NCBI RefSeq assembly: GCF_036173105.1
Contig: NZ_CP108053.1
Span: 4,588,001-4,652,000 of the forward strand
Length of the DNA: 64,000 nt
Reading direction: 5' to 3'
From: Streptomyces sp. NBC_00287
GTDB lineage: Bacteria; Actinomycetota; Actinomycetes; Streptomycetales; Streptomycetaceae
Positions within the stretch are counted from its first letter, which is position 1; each line of letters starts with the position of its first letter. The notes under the pieces were generated by a model. That model had not been told where the DNA came from, did not search any database, and saw only the letters and a program-made list of their open reading frames with translations. A program made the translations under genes and the position numbers. This document shows positions 17,318 through 26,972 of this stretch, in pieces.

Positions 17318-17922
17318 GTGTGCGGGTGCTGCTCGCCGACGACGAGCATCTGATCCGGGGTGCGCTCGCCGCGCTGCTGTCGCTGGAGGACGACCTGGTG
17401 GTCGTCGCCGAGGCGGCCAGCGGGCCCGAGGCGCTGGCCATGGCCCGGGCCCACCGGCCCGACGTAGCCGTGCTGGATCTTCAGATGCCCGGCGCGGACG
17501 GTGTGAAGGTCGCCACATCCCTGCGGGCGGAACTGCCGTCCTGCCAGGTCATGATCGTGACCAGTCATGGCCGCCCCGGGCATCTCAAGCGGGCACTTGC
17601 GGCGGGTGTGCGTGGGTTCGTCCCCAAGACCGTCAGCGCCCAGCGGCTCGCTGAGATCATCCGCACGGTCCGCGCCGGAAACCGCTATGTGGACCCCGAG
17701 TTGGCCGCCGACGCGATCTCCGCCGGGGACTCACCGCTGACCGCGCGGGAGGCCGAGGTGCTGGAACTCGCCGCCGACGGAGCCCCCGTCGCGGAGATCG
17801 CCGAGCGGGCCGCGCTGTCGCAGGGGACCGTGCGGAACTATCTCTCCTCGGCCGTCTCCAAGCTCGGGGCGGAGAACCGTCACGCTGCGGTGCGTCTCGC
17901 CCGTGAGCGAGGTTGGGTATAG
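17314..17922 (+). CDS. Two-component response regulator (NarL/LuxR type)
   Basis: 202 residues. Receiver domain with acidic pocket ADDEH, phospho-acceptor Asp in VAVLDLQMPGADG, conserved Ser/Thr in MIVTSHG and Lys in FVPKTVS. C-terminal LuxR HTH: SPLTAREAEVLELAADGAPV, then ALSQGTVRNYLSSAVSKLG. Coupled to the kinase gene by a GTGA overlap. The likely target is the upstream ABC transporter. A second tRNA-Gly gene starts 22 bp after the stop. Confidence 0.93.
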   Translation: MSVRVLLADDEHLIRGALAALLSLEDDLVVVAEAASGPEALAMARAHRPDVAVLDLQMPGADGVKVATSLRAELPSCQVMIVTSHGRPGHLKRALAAGVRGFVPKTVSAQRLAEIIRTVRAGNRYVDPELAADAISAGDSPLTAREAEVLELAADGAPVAEIAERAALSQGTVRNYLSSAVSKLGAENRHAAVRLARERGWV

Positions 17923-17944
17923 TTGCTCTCGCGCCACGGCGCAT

Positions 17945-18017
17945 GCGGACGTAGCTCAGTTGGTAGAGCGCAACCTTGCCAAGGTTGAGGTCGCGAGTTC
18001 GAGCCTCGTCGTCCGCT
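17945..18017 (+). tRNA. tRNA-Gly (GCC), copy 2
   Basis: Identical in sequence to the copy at 14090-14162, including the anticodon GCC and discriminator T. Followed by its own terminator. Confidence 0.95.
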
Positions 18018-18025
18018 CTCTGTTG

Positions 18026-18062
18026 AGAAGCCCCCCGGTTTTCGCCGGGGGGCTTCTTCTTT
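18026..18062. terminator. Terminator between tRNA-Gly copy 2 and purC
   Basis: AGAAGCCCCCCGG / CCGGGGGGCTTCT, 13-bp perfect stem, followed by TCTTTT. It may serve both the tRNA (plus) and purC (minus). Confidence 0.9.
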
Positions 18063-18069
18063 TACGTCT

Positions 18070-18969
18070 TTACGCCCAGCTCGTGCCCGTCAGACGCTCG
18101 TACGCCTCCACGTACTTGGCGCGGGTCGCGTCCACCACGTGCTGCGGCAGCGACGGCGGGGGCTGCTCGCTCTTGCGGTCCCAGCCGGACTCCGCCGAGG
18201 TCAGCCAGTCACGGACGTACTGCTTGTCGTACGACGGCTGCGCGCGGCCCGGCTCCCACTGGTCCGCCGGCCAGAAGCGGGAGGAGTCCGGAGTGAGGAC
18301 CTCGTCGGCGATGACGAGGGTGTCGCCCTCGAAGCCGAACTCGAACTTGGTGTCCGCCAGGATGATCCCGCGGTCACGGGCGATGCCCCGGGCCCGGGAG
18401 TAGACGGCGAGGGTGGCCTGGCGCAGCTGGGCGGCGGTGTCGGCGCCGACCTGGCGGGCGACCTCCTCGTACGAGACGTTCTCGTCGTGCTCGCCGACCT
18501 CGGCCTTGGTGGCCGGGGTGAAGATCGGGGCTGGGAGCTCACTGCCGTCGACCAGGCCCTCGGGGAGGGCGAGGCCGCAGACCGTACGGGAGTCGTTGTA
18601 CTCGACCAGGCCGGAGCCGGTGAGATAGCCGCGGGCCACGCACTCCACGGGGACCATCTTCAGCGACTTGCAGATCAGGGTGCGGCCCGCCCAGTCGGCG
18701 GGGGCGTCGGGCGGGAGTTCGGTGCTCAGCACATGGTTGGGGACCAGGTCGGCGAGCTGGTCGAACCACCACAGGGAGAGCTGGGTGAGGACGCGGCCCT
18801 TGTCGGGGATCTCGGTCGGGAGCACCCAGTCGTACGCCGACATACGGTCGCTGGCGACCATCACGAGGTCGCCCGCCTCGTTCTGGTACAGATCGCGCAC
18901 CTTGCCGGTGTGCAGGTGCACCAGGCCCGGAACCTCGATCGGCTCGGGCTTTTCTACGAATCCGGACAC
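18070..18969 (-). CDS. purC: SAICAR synthetase
   Basis: 299 residues. It condenses CAIR with aspartate using ATP in de novo purine synthesis. Motifs: LVHLHTGKVRDLYQNEAGDL near the N-terminus, ASDRMSAYDWVLPTEIPDKG, VECVARGYLTGSGLVEY and the C-terminal GFEGDTLVIADEVLTPDSSR with WPADQWEPG. Length and start (MSGFVEKPEPIEVPGLVH) match other streptomycetes. Confidence 0.97.
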   Translation of the reverse strand: MSGFVEKPEPIEVPGLVHLHTGKVRDLYQNEAGDLVMVASDRMSAYDWVLPTEIPDKGRVLTQLSLWWFDQLADLVPNHVLSTELPPDAPADWAGRTLICKSLKMVPVECVARGYLTGSGLVEYNDSRTVCGLALPEGLVDGSELPAPIFTPATKAEVGEHDENVSYEEVARQVGADTAAQLRQATLAVYSRARGIARDRGIILADTKFEFGFEGDTLVIADEVLTPDSSRFWPADQWEPGRAQPSYDKQYVRDWLTSAESGWDRKSEQPPPSLPQHVVDATRAKYVEAYERLTGTSWA

Positions 18970-19102
18970 GGTTCCTCCCCGTGGTTTGAATTAAGGGGGG
19001 CCCGCAGGGCTCGAATAGGGTGGTGGTGGGAGACGGGCGGGCCAACGGGTCGATTGTCCCGTATAGGCGTCTGACCTTGGACTTGGGGTGCCTTCGGTGA
19101 GC

Positions 19103-20617
19103 TCAGTCACGCTTGCAGATGCGGTCCAGGAGGTTGGCGGTGGCGCGCTGGATACGGGGGTCGACATGGCCCGGGCGGTCCAGGGCCGGGGACCAGGCGA
19201 AGGTGCCGGACGCGAAGACCAGGGCGCCGGAAGGGGCGCGGTAGAGGGACGTCTCCTGGTGGCGGAGGGCTCCCTCGCCGTCGGTGTACGGGGAGTGCGC
19301 CAGCAGGATGCGCTCCTCGTGCTCGGGCAGCGCGGTGCGCGGGAAGTAGCGGTCGGCCTCGCCCGCGACCATGCCGTCGAGTTCGTCGCCCTCATGGGCG
19401 CCGGTGGCGTCCCACAGCCAGTGGTCGGCGTTACGGACGATCAGGGGGTGGGGCTCGGGGACCCGGCCCGCGTACTGGATGCCGACCAACTGCTGTTCGG
19501 GGCGGTCGATCTCGCGCCACAGGACCGGCTTGCCCGGGCCCCTGCGTTTACGGCAGGTCAGCAGACGGTCCGGGACGCCGGACGGGGAGGGGCCCAACTC
19601 CACCTGCCAGTACATGGTGTTGGCGGAGAGGAAGACCAGCGAGGTGCCGTGCTCCCTGGCCAGCTCGACCGTGCGGCGCATGTGCGGGGACCAGTACTCG
19701 TCGTGGCCGGGGAAGACCAGGCCGCGGTAGCGGGTGGGGTCGACATGGCCGGCGTGCAGATCGCGGGCGTCGGCGTAGGCGAGGTCGTAGCCGTAGCGCT
19801 CGGCGAAGCGGATGAAGTCGTAGGCGTGGCCCACGTGCAGGGGGAGGCCCGCGCCGGCGTACGGGCGGTCGAAGGAGACGGTCGTCGCGGCGTCGGCCTC
19901 GCCGAGCAGCCGGCCGTTCTCGTCCCAGGCGTGGTAGAGGCTGGCGCCGGTGCGGCCGTCCTCCGGGTAGAGGTTGTACGCCTGCCAGGTGATGTCCGGC
20001 AGGAGCAGGAGCAGATCCGCCGGGTGGTTGTCGCGGATCGTGAACGGGATGTGGGAGCGGTAGCCGTCGACGGTGGTGAGGACGGCGACGTATGCCCCGA
20101 TGCTCCAGAACGGCGGGATCTGCAGCCGCCAGGACAGCCACCAGTGGTGGCAGGAGACCGTGCGGTCGGCGGTGAGGGGTGGGGGCTGGACGATGCCGGA
20201 GAGGCGGGGGCTGGTGGTGATCTTCGCGGCGCCGTCTCCGCCGTAGTGGCCGATGCGGTAGATGTCGACGGCGAATTCCTGGGGTGGGTCGACGGTGATG
20301 TGGAAGTCGACGGCCTCGCCGGGGGCTACCGCGCCGGTGGAGGTGAAGCCCTTGATCTGGCGGTGTACGTCGTCGGCGGAGCGGGGGCCTGGGGTGGGGC
20401 GGGTGTTTTTGCTGGTACGGGGGCTCGGTACGCGGTGTTCGCCCGGGGGCGGCGGGGTGTCCTGGGGGGTGTCGACGTACCAGGGGACCACCTGGCCTGT
20501 GTCGTCGAAGTACGTCTCCGAGCCACGGAGCCAGGGGACGGGGCCCTGGCCGAAGGGGTCCGTGACGGCGTGCGCGAGTGCTCCCGACTCCCAGCGGCGG
20601 ATCTGCTCCGACCCCAT
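19103..20617 (-). CDS. N,N-dimethylformamidase beta-subunit-like protein
   Basis: 504 residues from ATG 20617, which has GGGAG 6 nt upstream. It resembles the large-subunit C-terminal domain of N,N-dimethylformamidase: VDFHITVDPPQEFAVDIYRIG, GHYGGDGA, DITWQAYNLYPEDGRTGASLY, YDLAYADARDLHAG, YRGLVFPGHDEYWSPHMR and FLSANTMYWQVEL. No small subunit is next to it, so true formamidase activity is unproven. It appears cytoplasmic with no signal peptide. Located between purC and a membrane protein, as I recall for other Streptomyces. Confidence 0.78.
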   Translation of the reverse strand: MGSEQIRRWESGALAHAVTDPFGQGPVPWLRGSETYFDDTGQVVPWYVDTPQDTPPPPGEHRVPSPRTSKNTRPTPGPRSADDVHRQIKGFTSTGAVAPGEAVDFHITVDPPQEFAVDIYRIGHYGGDGAAKITTSPRLSGIVQPPPLTADRTVSCHHWWLSWRLQIPPFWSIGAYVAVLTTVDGYRSHIPFTIRDNHPADLLLLLPDITWQAYNLYPEDGRTGASLYHAWDENGRLLGEADAATTVSFDRPYAGAGLPLHVGHAYDFIRFAERYGYDLAYADARDLHAGHVDPTRYRGLVFPGHDEYWSPHMRRTVELAREHGTSLVFLSANTMYWQVELGPSPSGVPDRLLTCRKRRGPGKPVLWREIDRPEQQLVGIQYAGRVPEPHPLIVRNADHWLWDATGAHEGDELDGMVAGEADRYFPRTALPEHEERILLAHSPYTDGEGALRHQETSLYRAPSGALVFASGTFAWSPALDRPGHVDPRIQRATANLLDRICKRD

Positions 20618-20847
20618 GGTCGCTCCCCTCCCTCTTGCCCCCGTGGTTGTTATGGCGCCCTTGTGACGGTCGTATGTCGCAAGCCCTTGCCATGTGCGCG
20701 ATTGGTCCCAGCACATCACATTGCGCACGCATGCTGTCACTATTCGTTGCGAATTGGCCGAAAGTGGAATTGGGGGTTCCGGTACGGGGGGCTTTGGGGC
20801 GGGGAGTTCTGCGACTGTGCGTCAGTCCGTTCGGGCCGTTCGGGCTG

Positions 20848-23079
20848 TCAGACGAGGCGTACCGGCTTTTCCGGGCGTATGCCGGATTTGATCAGCCAGG
20901 CCTTCAGGGGGGCCGGGTCGCCGTCCTCGATGAGGCTGAGGACTCGGGGGGTGAGGTCGGCGGCGCGTTCTCCGTTGATGAGGAGGGTGGGGCCGTCGAG
21001 CCAGTCCAGGCCGGGGGTGGCGCCTGCGGTGTCCATGGCGGCGCAGCAGACCATGGCGGTGACGTGGTCTGCGAGCAACTCTCGGGCGGAGCGCGGGGGT
21101 TGGAGGGGGAAGAGGGGGAGGGTGCCGTCGTCCCAGAGGGTGGTGTCGGGGGTGGGAGTGGTGGTGGGGTGGGTGGGGGTTTCTTCGCGGGCCAGTTCTG
21201 CGGTGAGGCCTGCGGCGAGGGTGGCGCAGCGTTCGCTGTCGGGTTCCTCGGCCTCGGCTTCGCCTTCGGCACTTGTTGTGTTCCCACCCGCACCACCCGT
21301 GCTGCTTTCATGGTCGGGTGCGGGTGGCCCCTGTGGGGCGGTATCGCCGTCGGCGGGTGCGGGGGTGTGCGTGGCCGAGGTGGGTACCGGCTCGTTTGTT
21401 GCCGAGGCGGGGGTGGGCTTGTGCAGGGCCGCGTCGGGGGTGGGGGCCTGGGTCGCGGGGTCGGCTGTGGGTGGTTCTGTCGCTGCGTCGGCTGTGGGTC
21501 CATCGGTGGCCGAGCTGGGCTCAGAGGCATCCCTCGCCGAGTCCGCTGCAGAGGCATCCGTCGCCGAGCCGGGGGCAGCGGTATCCCTCGCCGAGCCGAA
21601 CCCCGAGGCTTCCCTCTCCAAGCCGGGCGCAGAGGCATCCGCCGCCGAGCCGACCCCCGAAGCATCCCTCGCTGAGCCGGGCGCAGAGGTATCCGTCGCT
21701 GCGTCGGCCGTAGAGGCATCCCTCGCTGCGTCGGCCGCCGAGGCTTCCGGGGTCGAGCTAGGTGCAGGCGTCGGCGAGTCGGCCGTAGGTACCGGGCGTG
21801 GTGTGGGTGGGGTCGACAAGTGGTTCAGGACTCTGGAGAGGGTTGGGCCGTCGGCGTGGGGGTCCGGGGGGCGGACTCCCAGGGTGTTCAGGACCTTGTG
21901 GAGGCGGGCTGCGTCTGTGCGCCATTTGCGGTCCACCACCTCCTCCGGGTACTCCTGCCAGTCCACTGGGGACCAGTCGGGGCCCGTTTCCGCGGGGCCG
22001 CCGTGGAAAAGGCGGGCGGCCAGAAGGGATGCCGCTTCGTCTACCGCGCCCGGCTCTTCCAGGAGGTCGCACGCCGGGCGTTCGCCCAGGCGGGAGGCGA
22101 AGCCCTCGGCCAGGCGGTCTCGGCGGGAGAGTTCTGTGAGGGCCGCTACTACTCCCGCGTCCAGGCGGGACGGCCAGCGGCCCATGCGCCAGGCGGGGAG
22201 TGCCACTCGGGTCAGGAGGCGGTCCCAGCCCGCGTAGGCGAGGCCCACCTGTTCCTGGGCGACGATGCGCAGGCCGTAATCCACAGCCTGTGCACGTTCC
22301 GCAGCCGCCGCGGCCACCCCTCGCTCCATCTGCGCCGCGTGTTCCCGGCAGCTGCGCAGCAGCAGGCGGGCCACTTTGCCGACGCCGGACAGGACGGCTC
22401 GGGACAACGGGCCCCGGTTCGGGGCCGAGGTCACTGCCACCGCCGCGTCCAGGCCTCGTACGAAACGGCGGGCCGCGGCTATGTCGGGGTGTGCCGAGGG
22501 ACCAGTACCCGCTACTACCGGGGCCAGGACGGCTCGGAGCTCGCCCACCCGCATCCACCACAGGAACGGGGAGCCGATGACCAGGACCGGGGCCGCCGTG
22601 GCTCGGCGGTGCGGGCCGCGCAGGCCGCTCGTGAGCTCGTCGCGGTCCTCACGCGGGGGCGGGCCGTGGGCAGGGTGGGTGCGGTCCTCCAGCCAGCTGT
22701 CGCAGTCCGGCGTGAGCGCTATCGCGGAGGGTGCGGGGACGTCCAGGCGGTCGGCCAGGTCGCGCACCATCCGGTACAGATCGGGCGCCGACTCCTCCGC
22801 GATCGGGACCGTCGGACTGACGGCCGGCCGCGAACGGGCCACGACCAGCGCGATTCCGCCCGCCGCCAGCAGCACAAGCACGGCGACGCAGCTCACGGCC
22901 CAGCGGGCGGCATGCCAGCCGGGGCCCACGAGGTGGCCGGTGGAACCGCCGGCCAGCAGCACCACGGCGAACGCCGCGGGCAACAGGGCGACAGCCAGCG
23001 CCCGGCTACGGATCCGCAGCACGGCCAGCGCCCGGGAACGCGCCGTCTGCGCGCCCGCCTCCACACCCATACCGGTCAC
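20848..23079 (-). CDS. Membrane protein with degenerate M48-like domain and long S/T/A/D repeat
   Basis: 743 residues. Two N-terminal hydrophobic segments (about 28-45 and 60-80) are followed by an M48 peptidase-like region: SAPDLYRMVRDLADRLDVPA, then LVIGSPFLWWMRVGELRAVL. Active M48 enzymes continue with AHExxH here; this protein reads APVVAGT (residues ~186-192), so the zinc site is lost. Residues ~430-650 are low-complexity, with repeated blocks such as ASAADSARDAS and APGSATDAS, ending in a conserved-looking globular tail (DTTLWDDGTLPLFPLQPP). Function unknown; perhaps a scaffold. Confidence 0.7.
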   Translation of the reverse strand: MTGMGVEAGAQTARSRALAVLRIRSRALAVALLPAAFAVVLLAGGSTGHLVGPGWHAARWAVSCVAVLVLLAAGGIALVVARSRPAVSPTVPIAEESAPDLYRMVRDLADRLDVPAPSAIALTPDCDSWLEDRTHPAHGPPPREDRDELTSGLRGPHRRATAAPVLVIGSPFLWWMRVGELRAVLAPVVAGTGPSAHPDIAAARRFVRGLDAAVAVTSAPNRGPLSRAVLSGVGKVARLLLRSCREHAAQMERGVAAAAAERAQAVDYGLRIVAQEQVGLAYAGWDRLLTRVALPAWRMGRWPSRLDAGVVAALTELSRRDRLAEGFASRLGERPACDLLEEPGAVDEAASLLAARLFHGGPAETGPDWSPVDWQEYPEEVVDRKWRTDAARLHKVLNTLGVRPPDPHADGPTLSRVLNHLSTPPTPRPVPTADSPTPAPSSTPEASAADAARDASTADAATDTSAPGSARDASGVGSAADASAPGLEREASGFGSARDTAAPGSATDASAADSARDASEPSSATDGPTADAATEPPTADPATQAPTPDAALHKPTPASATNEPVPTSATHTPAPADGDTAPQGPPAPDHESSTGGAGGNTTSAEGEAEAEEPDSERCATLAAGLTAELAREETPTHPTTTPTPDTTLWDDGTLPLFPLQPPRSARELLADHVTAMVCCAAMDTAGATPGLDWLDGPTLLINGERAADLTPRVLSLIEDGDPAPLKAWLIKSGIRPEKPVRLV

Positions 23080-23384
23080 GACCGGACCTCACCCCCTCCC
23101 CGATGCGCGGGCCGTCAAGGCTGCGCTGCCTGTCCAACCTGTCCTGGTGTTGGTCACTCCCCCACTGTGGCACCCGCCACTGACATCGCAATGCCGGTGG
23201 GCCAAGTGCCGGAACACTTGCGCCGCACCCTAGTTGGGGGTCCGGCCCCCGTCAGCCGGATGGGGCAGCGGTCACTCGATGGAATGGCTCTGGGGAAAGG
23301 TGGATGACGGACAGCAAGCATCAGGCCCCGGTTCCTGAGACGGATCCGGGGCCTGGACGGTTCACCGGGAGGGCTTACGGCCCC
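23080..23384. other. Intergenic region upstream of the M48-like gene
   Basis: 305 bp between two minus-strand genes. It should hold the promoter for the M48-like gene (GAGG precedes its GTG) and contains the purD-side terminator at 23322-23355. No coding frame looks real. Confidence 0.5.
23322..23355 (-). terminator. Hairpin downstream of purD
   Basis: CAGGCCCCGG / CCGGGGCCTG, a perfect 10-bp stem with a 14-nt loop, ~30 nt beyond the purD stop. No clear T run, so termination is inferred. Confidence 0.6.
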
Positions 23385-24635
23385 TTACTCGGCGGCGGCC
23401 TTAGCCGCGATGTCCGTACGGTGCTGGGAGCCGTCGAGGCGGATGCGCGCGACCGCCCGGTACGCGCGCTCGCGGGCCTCGGCCAGGTCCTCGCCGGTCG
23501 CCGTGACCGACAGGACGCGGCCGCCGGCGCTGACCACGGCGTCACCGTCGGCCTTGGTCCCGGCGTGCAGGACGTACGCGTGCGGGGCGTCCTGGGCGGC
23601 GACCTCGTCGAGGCCGGTGATCGGGTCGCCGGTGCGCGGGGTGCCGGGGTAGTTGTGCGAGGCCACGACCACGGTGACCGCGGCGTCGGAGCTCCAGCGC
23701 AGCGGCGGCAGGTCGGCGAGGTCGCCCTTGGCCGCGGCCAGCAGGACACCGGCGAGCGGCGTCTTCAGACGGGCGAGGACCACCTGGGTCTCGGGGTCAC
23801 CGAAACGTGCGTTGAACTCGATCACGCGTACACCCCGGGAGGTGATGGCGAGACCGGCGTACAGCAGTCCGGAGAACGGGGTGCCGCGGCGGTGCATCTC
23901 GTCGACGGTGGGCTGCAGGACGGTCTCCATGACCTCGTCCACCAGCTTGGGGTCGGCCCAGGGCAGCGGGGAGTACGCGCCCATGCCGCCGGTGTTCGGC
24001 CCCTCGTCCCCGTCGAGGGCCCGCTTGAAGTCCTGGGCGGGCTGCAGGGGCAGGACCGTCTCACCGTCGGTGATGGCGAAGAGGGAGACCTCGGGGCCGT
24101 CGAGGAACTCCTCGATGACGACCCGCTCACAGGCGTTGGCGTGCGCCCTCGCGGCCTCCAGGTCGGCGGTCACGACGACGCCCTTGCCGGCGGCGAGACC
24201 GTCGTCCTTGACGACGTAGGGGGCCCCGAAGGCATCGAGTGCCTCGTCGACCTCCTCGGGCGTCGTGCAGACGTACGACCGTGCCGTCGGGACCCCGGCT
24301 CCCGCCATGACCTCCTTGGCGAAGGCCTTGGAGCCCTCGAGCTGCGCGGCCTCCCCGGAGGGGCCGAAGACCGGGATCCCCGCCTCGCGCACGGCGTCGG
24401 CGACCCCCGCGACGAGGGGCGCCTCCGGCCCTACGACGACCAGGTCGGCGCCGAGCCGAGTGGCCAGCGCGGACACGGCGGCGCCGTCGAGGGCGTCGAC
24501 CTGGTGCAGCTCGGCCACCTCGGCGATACCGGCGTTGCCGGGGGCGCAGTGCAGCGCGGTGACGTCGGGGTCGAGGGACAGGGAGCGGCACAGGGCGTGT
24601 TCGCGGGCGCCGGTACCGATGACGAGGACCTTCAC
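23385..24635 (-). CDS. purD: Phosphoribosylamine-glycine ligase (GAR synthetase)
   Basis: 416 residues, ATP-grasp enzyme joining phosphoribosylamine to glycine. MKVLVIGTGAREHALCRSL at the N-terminus, APLVAGVADAVREAGIPVFG, ATP-grasp loop PYVVKDDGLAAGKGVVV, EEFLDGPEVSLFAITDG and GVRVIEFNARFGDPETQVVL. Its upstream neighbour on the same strand is dnaX, ~108 bp away, probably a separate unit. Confidence 0.97.
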   Translation of the reverse strand: MKVLVIGTGAREHALCRSLSLDPDVTALHCAPGNAGIAEVAELHQVDALDGAAVSALATRLGADLVVVGPEAPLVAGVADAVREAGIPVFGPSGEAAQLEGSKAFAKEVMAGAGVPTARSYVCTTPEEVDEALDAFGAPYVVKDDGLAAGKGVVVTADLEAARAHANACERVVIEEFLDGPEVSLFAITDGETVLPLQPAQDFKRALDGDEGPNTGGMGAYSPLPWADPKLVDEVMETVLQPTVDEMHRRGTPFSGLLYAGLAITSRGVRVIEFNARFGDPETQVVLARLKTPLAGVLLAAAKGDLADLPPLRWSSDAAVTVVVASHNYPGTPRTGDPITGLDEVAAQDAPHAYVLHAGTKADGDAVVSAGGRVLSVTATGEDLAEARERAYRAVARIRLDGSQHRTDIAAKAAAE

Positions 24636-24743
24636 GGGGGTCAGCCTAACCGGAGCGGGGGTGGCGGGATTGTGCGGGCTGCTGAAGGGAGGGGTGGGCG
24701 GGGGTTGTGGGTTCGTACGAAGCTGGGCCGCTGTCCGGGGCGG

Positions 24744-26972
24744 CTACTCGTTCGTGAATTCCTCGACCACCGTCGCGCCCAGTTCCCGGACGATCAGGTC
24801 GTAGCCGGAGAGGGCCGATTCATTGAGGTCCGGATCGTCGTCCTCCGGGATGTCGTCCTCGGGGGCGACGGGCGGCGGCGGCTCCGGGGCCGGGGGCTGG
24901 GCCGCGGGGGCAGGGGTGCGGGGCGCCGGTGCGGGGGCCGCCTGTGTCTGGGCCGTGGAGGCGGGCGGGGGCGTGGGCTGGGGAGGTGCCGGGCGCGTGG
25001 GGGACGCCGTAGCGCCACCGCCGCCGTAGCCGCCACCGCCGTAACCGGAACCGCCTTGCGCGGGGGCGGAGCCGCCGCCGCCCGACGGGTCGACGATCGC
25101 CTCGATCTTCCACTGGACGTTGAACTGCTCGGCGAGCGCCTGTCGCAGCACGTCCTCGCTGCCGCTGCTCGCGAAGTTGTCGCGGGCGCCGGCATTGACG
25201 AAGCCGAGCTGGAGGGTGGTGCCGTCGAAGCCGGTCACCTGGGCGTTCTGGCTGAGCAGGATCCAGGTGAAACGGCGGCGGTTCTTGACGGACTCCAGGA
25301 TGTTCGGCCAGAGCGTGCGGGGGTCGAGGCCGCCGGTGGGGGCCGCTGCGGGCGTGGGTGCGGGCTGGGGGGCAGGGGTGGGAGCGGGGGCCTGCGCGGG
25401 GGTGCTCGGTGCGGGGGCGGGTGCGGGCTGGGCTCCGGTGCCTGCGGGGGTTGCTGTGGGCCAGCCGCCGGGGCGGCGGCCGCCGCCGCCGGAAGTGGTG
25501 GTGGCGGTGGTGGGCCAGGCGCCGGGGGCGGGCGCGGGTGGAGCCGGTGTGGGCTCGGGGGCCGGGGTGGGCTCGGGAGCCTGGGACGCCGGGGGTCGCT
25601 CAACAGCCGGGGCGGGCTGACCGGCCGATACATGCTGACCAGCCGGTGCAGGCTGACCACCCGGAGCCCCCGGCCCCCGTACCGCCGCGCGAGCCGCCGC
25701 CGGGCCGCTACCCGGCGGAACCGCTGCCGCCTGGCCCGGCCCCTGAACCTGCGCGTGGGCCTCGGGCCCGGGCACGTACCCCATCGCCGGAGCCGCGCCG
25801 CCCCCCGAGAAGTTCACGCCGCGCTCCAGCCGGTCCAGCCGCGCCATGACCGAACGCTCGTCCCCGTACGCGGCGGGCAGCATCACGCGCGCGCAGATCA
25901 GTTCGAGCTGGAGTCGGGGCGAGGTGGCGCCCCGCATCTCGGTCAGGCCTTCGTTGACGAGATCGGCGGCGCGGCTGAGCTCGGCGGCGCCGAAGGTGCC
26001 TGCCTGGGCCTGCATGCGCTCCAGTACATCCACGGGGGCGTCGATCAGCCCCTTCTCCACCGCGTCCGGGACGGCGGCGAGGATGACCAGGTCCCGCAGC
26101 CGCTCCAGCAGGTCGGCGACGAAGCGCCGGGGGTCGTTGCCGCCCTCGATGATGCGGTCGACGACCTCGAAGGCGGCGGCGCCGTCACCGGTCGCGAAGG
26201 CCTCCACGACGGAGTCGAGCAGCGAGCCGTCGGTGTACCCGAGCAGGGAGGTGGCCATGGCATACGTCACACCCTCCTCCCGCGCACCGGCGAGCAGCTG
26301 GTCCATGACGGACATGGAGTCACGCACGGAACCGCCGCCGGCGCGCACCACGAGCGGGAGGACGCCGTCCTCGACGGGGATGTTCTCGCGCCCGCAGACC
26401 TCGGCGAGGTACTCCCTGAGGGTCCCCGGCGGCACGAGCCGGAAGGGGTAGTGATGGGTCCGCGACCGGATCGTCCCGATGACCTTCTCGGGCTCGGTGG
26501 TGGCGAAGATGAACTTCAGATGCTCCGGGGGCTCCTCGACGACCTTGAGCAGGGCGTTGAACCCGGCCGACGTGACCATGTGGGCCTCGTCGATGATGTA
26601 GATCTTGTAGCGGCTGCCCGCGGGCCCGAAGAAGGCCTTCTCGCGCAGCTCACGGGCGTCGTCCACACCACCGTGCGAGGCCGCGTCGATCTCGATGACG
26701 TCGATGGATCCGGGGCCGTTCCGCGCCAGATCCCGGCAGGATCGGCACTCCCCGCACGGGGTGGGCGTAGGACCTTGCTCACAGTTCAGACACCGGGCGA
26801 GGATCCGCGCGCTGGTGGTCTTGCCGCATCCGCGGGGGCCGCTGAACAGGTACGCGTGATTGACCCGGTTGTTCCGCAGCGCCTGCTGCAACGGGTCGGT
26901 GACATGCTCCTGCCCGATGACCTCGGCGAACGACTCCGGGCGATAGCGGCGGTACAGCGCGAGAGACGACAC
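24744..26972 (-). CDS. dnaX: DNA polymerase III subunits gamma/tau
   Basis: 742 residues. AAA+ clamp-loader subunit: YRRYRPESFAEVIGQEHV, P-loop GPRGCGKTTSARIL, four-Cys zinc site CLNCEQ...CGECRSC, Walker B IIDEAHMV and sensor FIFATTEPEKVIGTIRSRTH. After ~residue 390 comes a very long Pro/Ala/Gly linker, then a compact tau-like domain (LWPNILESVKNRRRFTWILL) and an acidic tail. I place the start at GTG 26972 (MSSLALYRRYRPE), the usual N-terminus; the frame is open further upstream but overlaps the SRP RNA. No frameshift slippery site was seen. Confidence 0.95.
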   Translation of the reverse strand: MSSLALYRRYRPESFAEVIGQEHVTDPLQQALRNNRVNHAYLFSGPRGCGKTTSARILARCLNCEQGPTPTPCGECRSCRDLARNGPGSIDVIEIDAASHGGVDDARELREKAFFGPAGSRYKIYIIDEAHMVTSAGFNALLKVVEEPPEHLKFIFATTEPEKVIGTIRSRTHHYPFRLVPPGTLREYLAEVCGRENIPVEDGVLPLVVRAGGGSVRDSMSVMDQLLAGAREEGVTYAMATSLLGYTDGSLLDSVVEAFATGDGAAAFEVVDRIIEGGNDPRRFVADLLERLRDLVILAAVPDAVEKGLIDAPVDVLERMQAQAGTFGAAELSRAADLVNEGLTEMRGATSPRLQLELICARVMLPAAYGDERSVMARLDRLERGVNFSGGGAAPAMGYVPGPEAHAQVQGPGQAAAVPPGSGPAAARAAVRGPGAPGGQPAPAGQHVSAGQPAPAVERPPASQAPEPTPAPEPTPAPPAPAPGAWPTTATTTSGGGGRRPGGWPTATPAGTGAQPAPAPAPSTPAQAPAPTPAPQPAPTPAAAPTGGLDPRTLWPNILESVKNRRRFTWILLSQNAQVTGFDGTTLQLGFVNAGARDNFASSGSEDVLRQALAEQFNVQWKIEAIVDPSGGGGSAPAQGGSGYGGGGYGGGGATASPTRPAPPQPTPPPASTAQTQAAPAPAPRTPAPAAQPPAPEPPPPVAPEDDIPEDDDPDLNESALSGYDLIVRELGATVVEEFTNE

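Noticed and set aside
19088..22237. A 1,049-codon open frame on the plus strand
   Set aside because: Antisense to the dimethylformamidase-like and M48-like genes; its repeats are the complement of the real low-complexity region.
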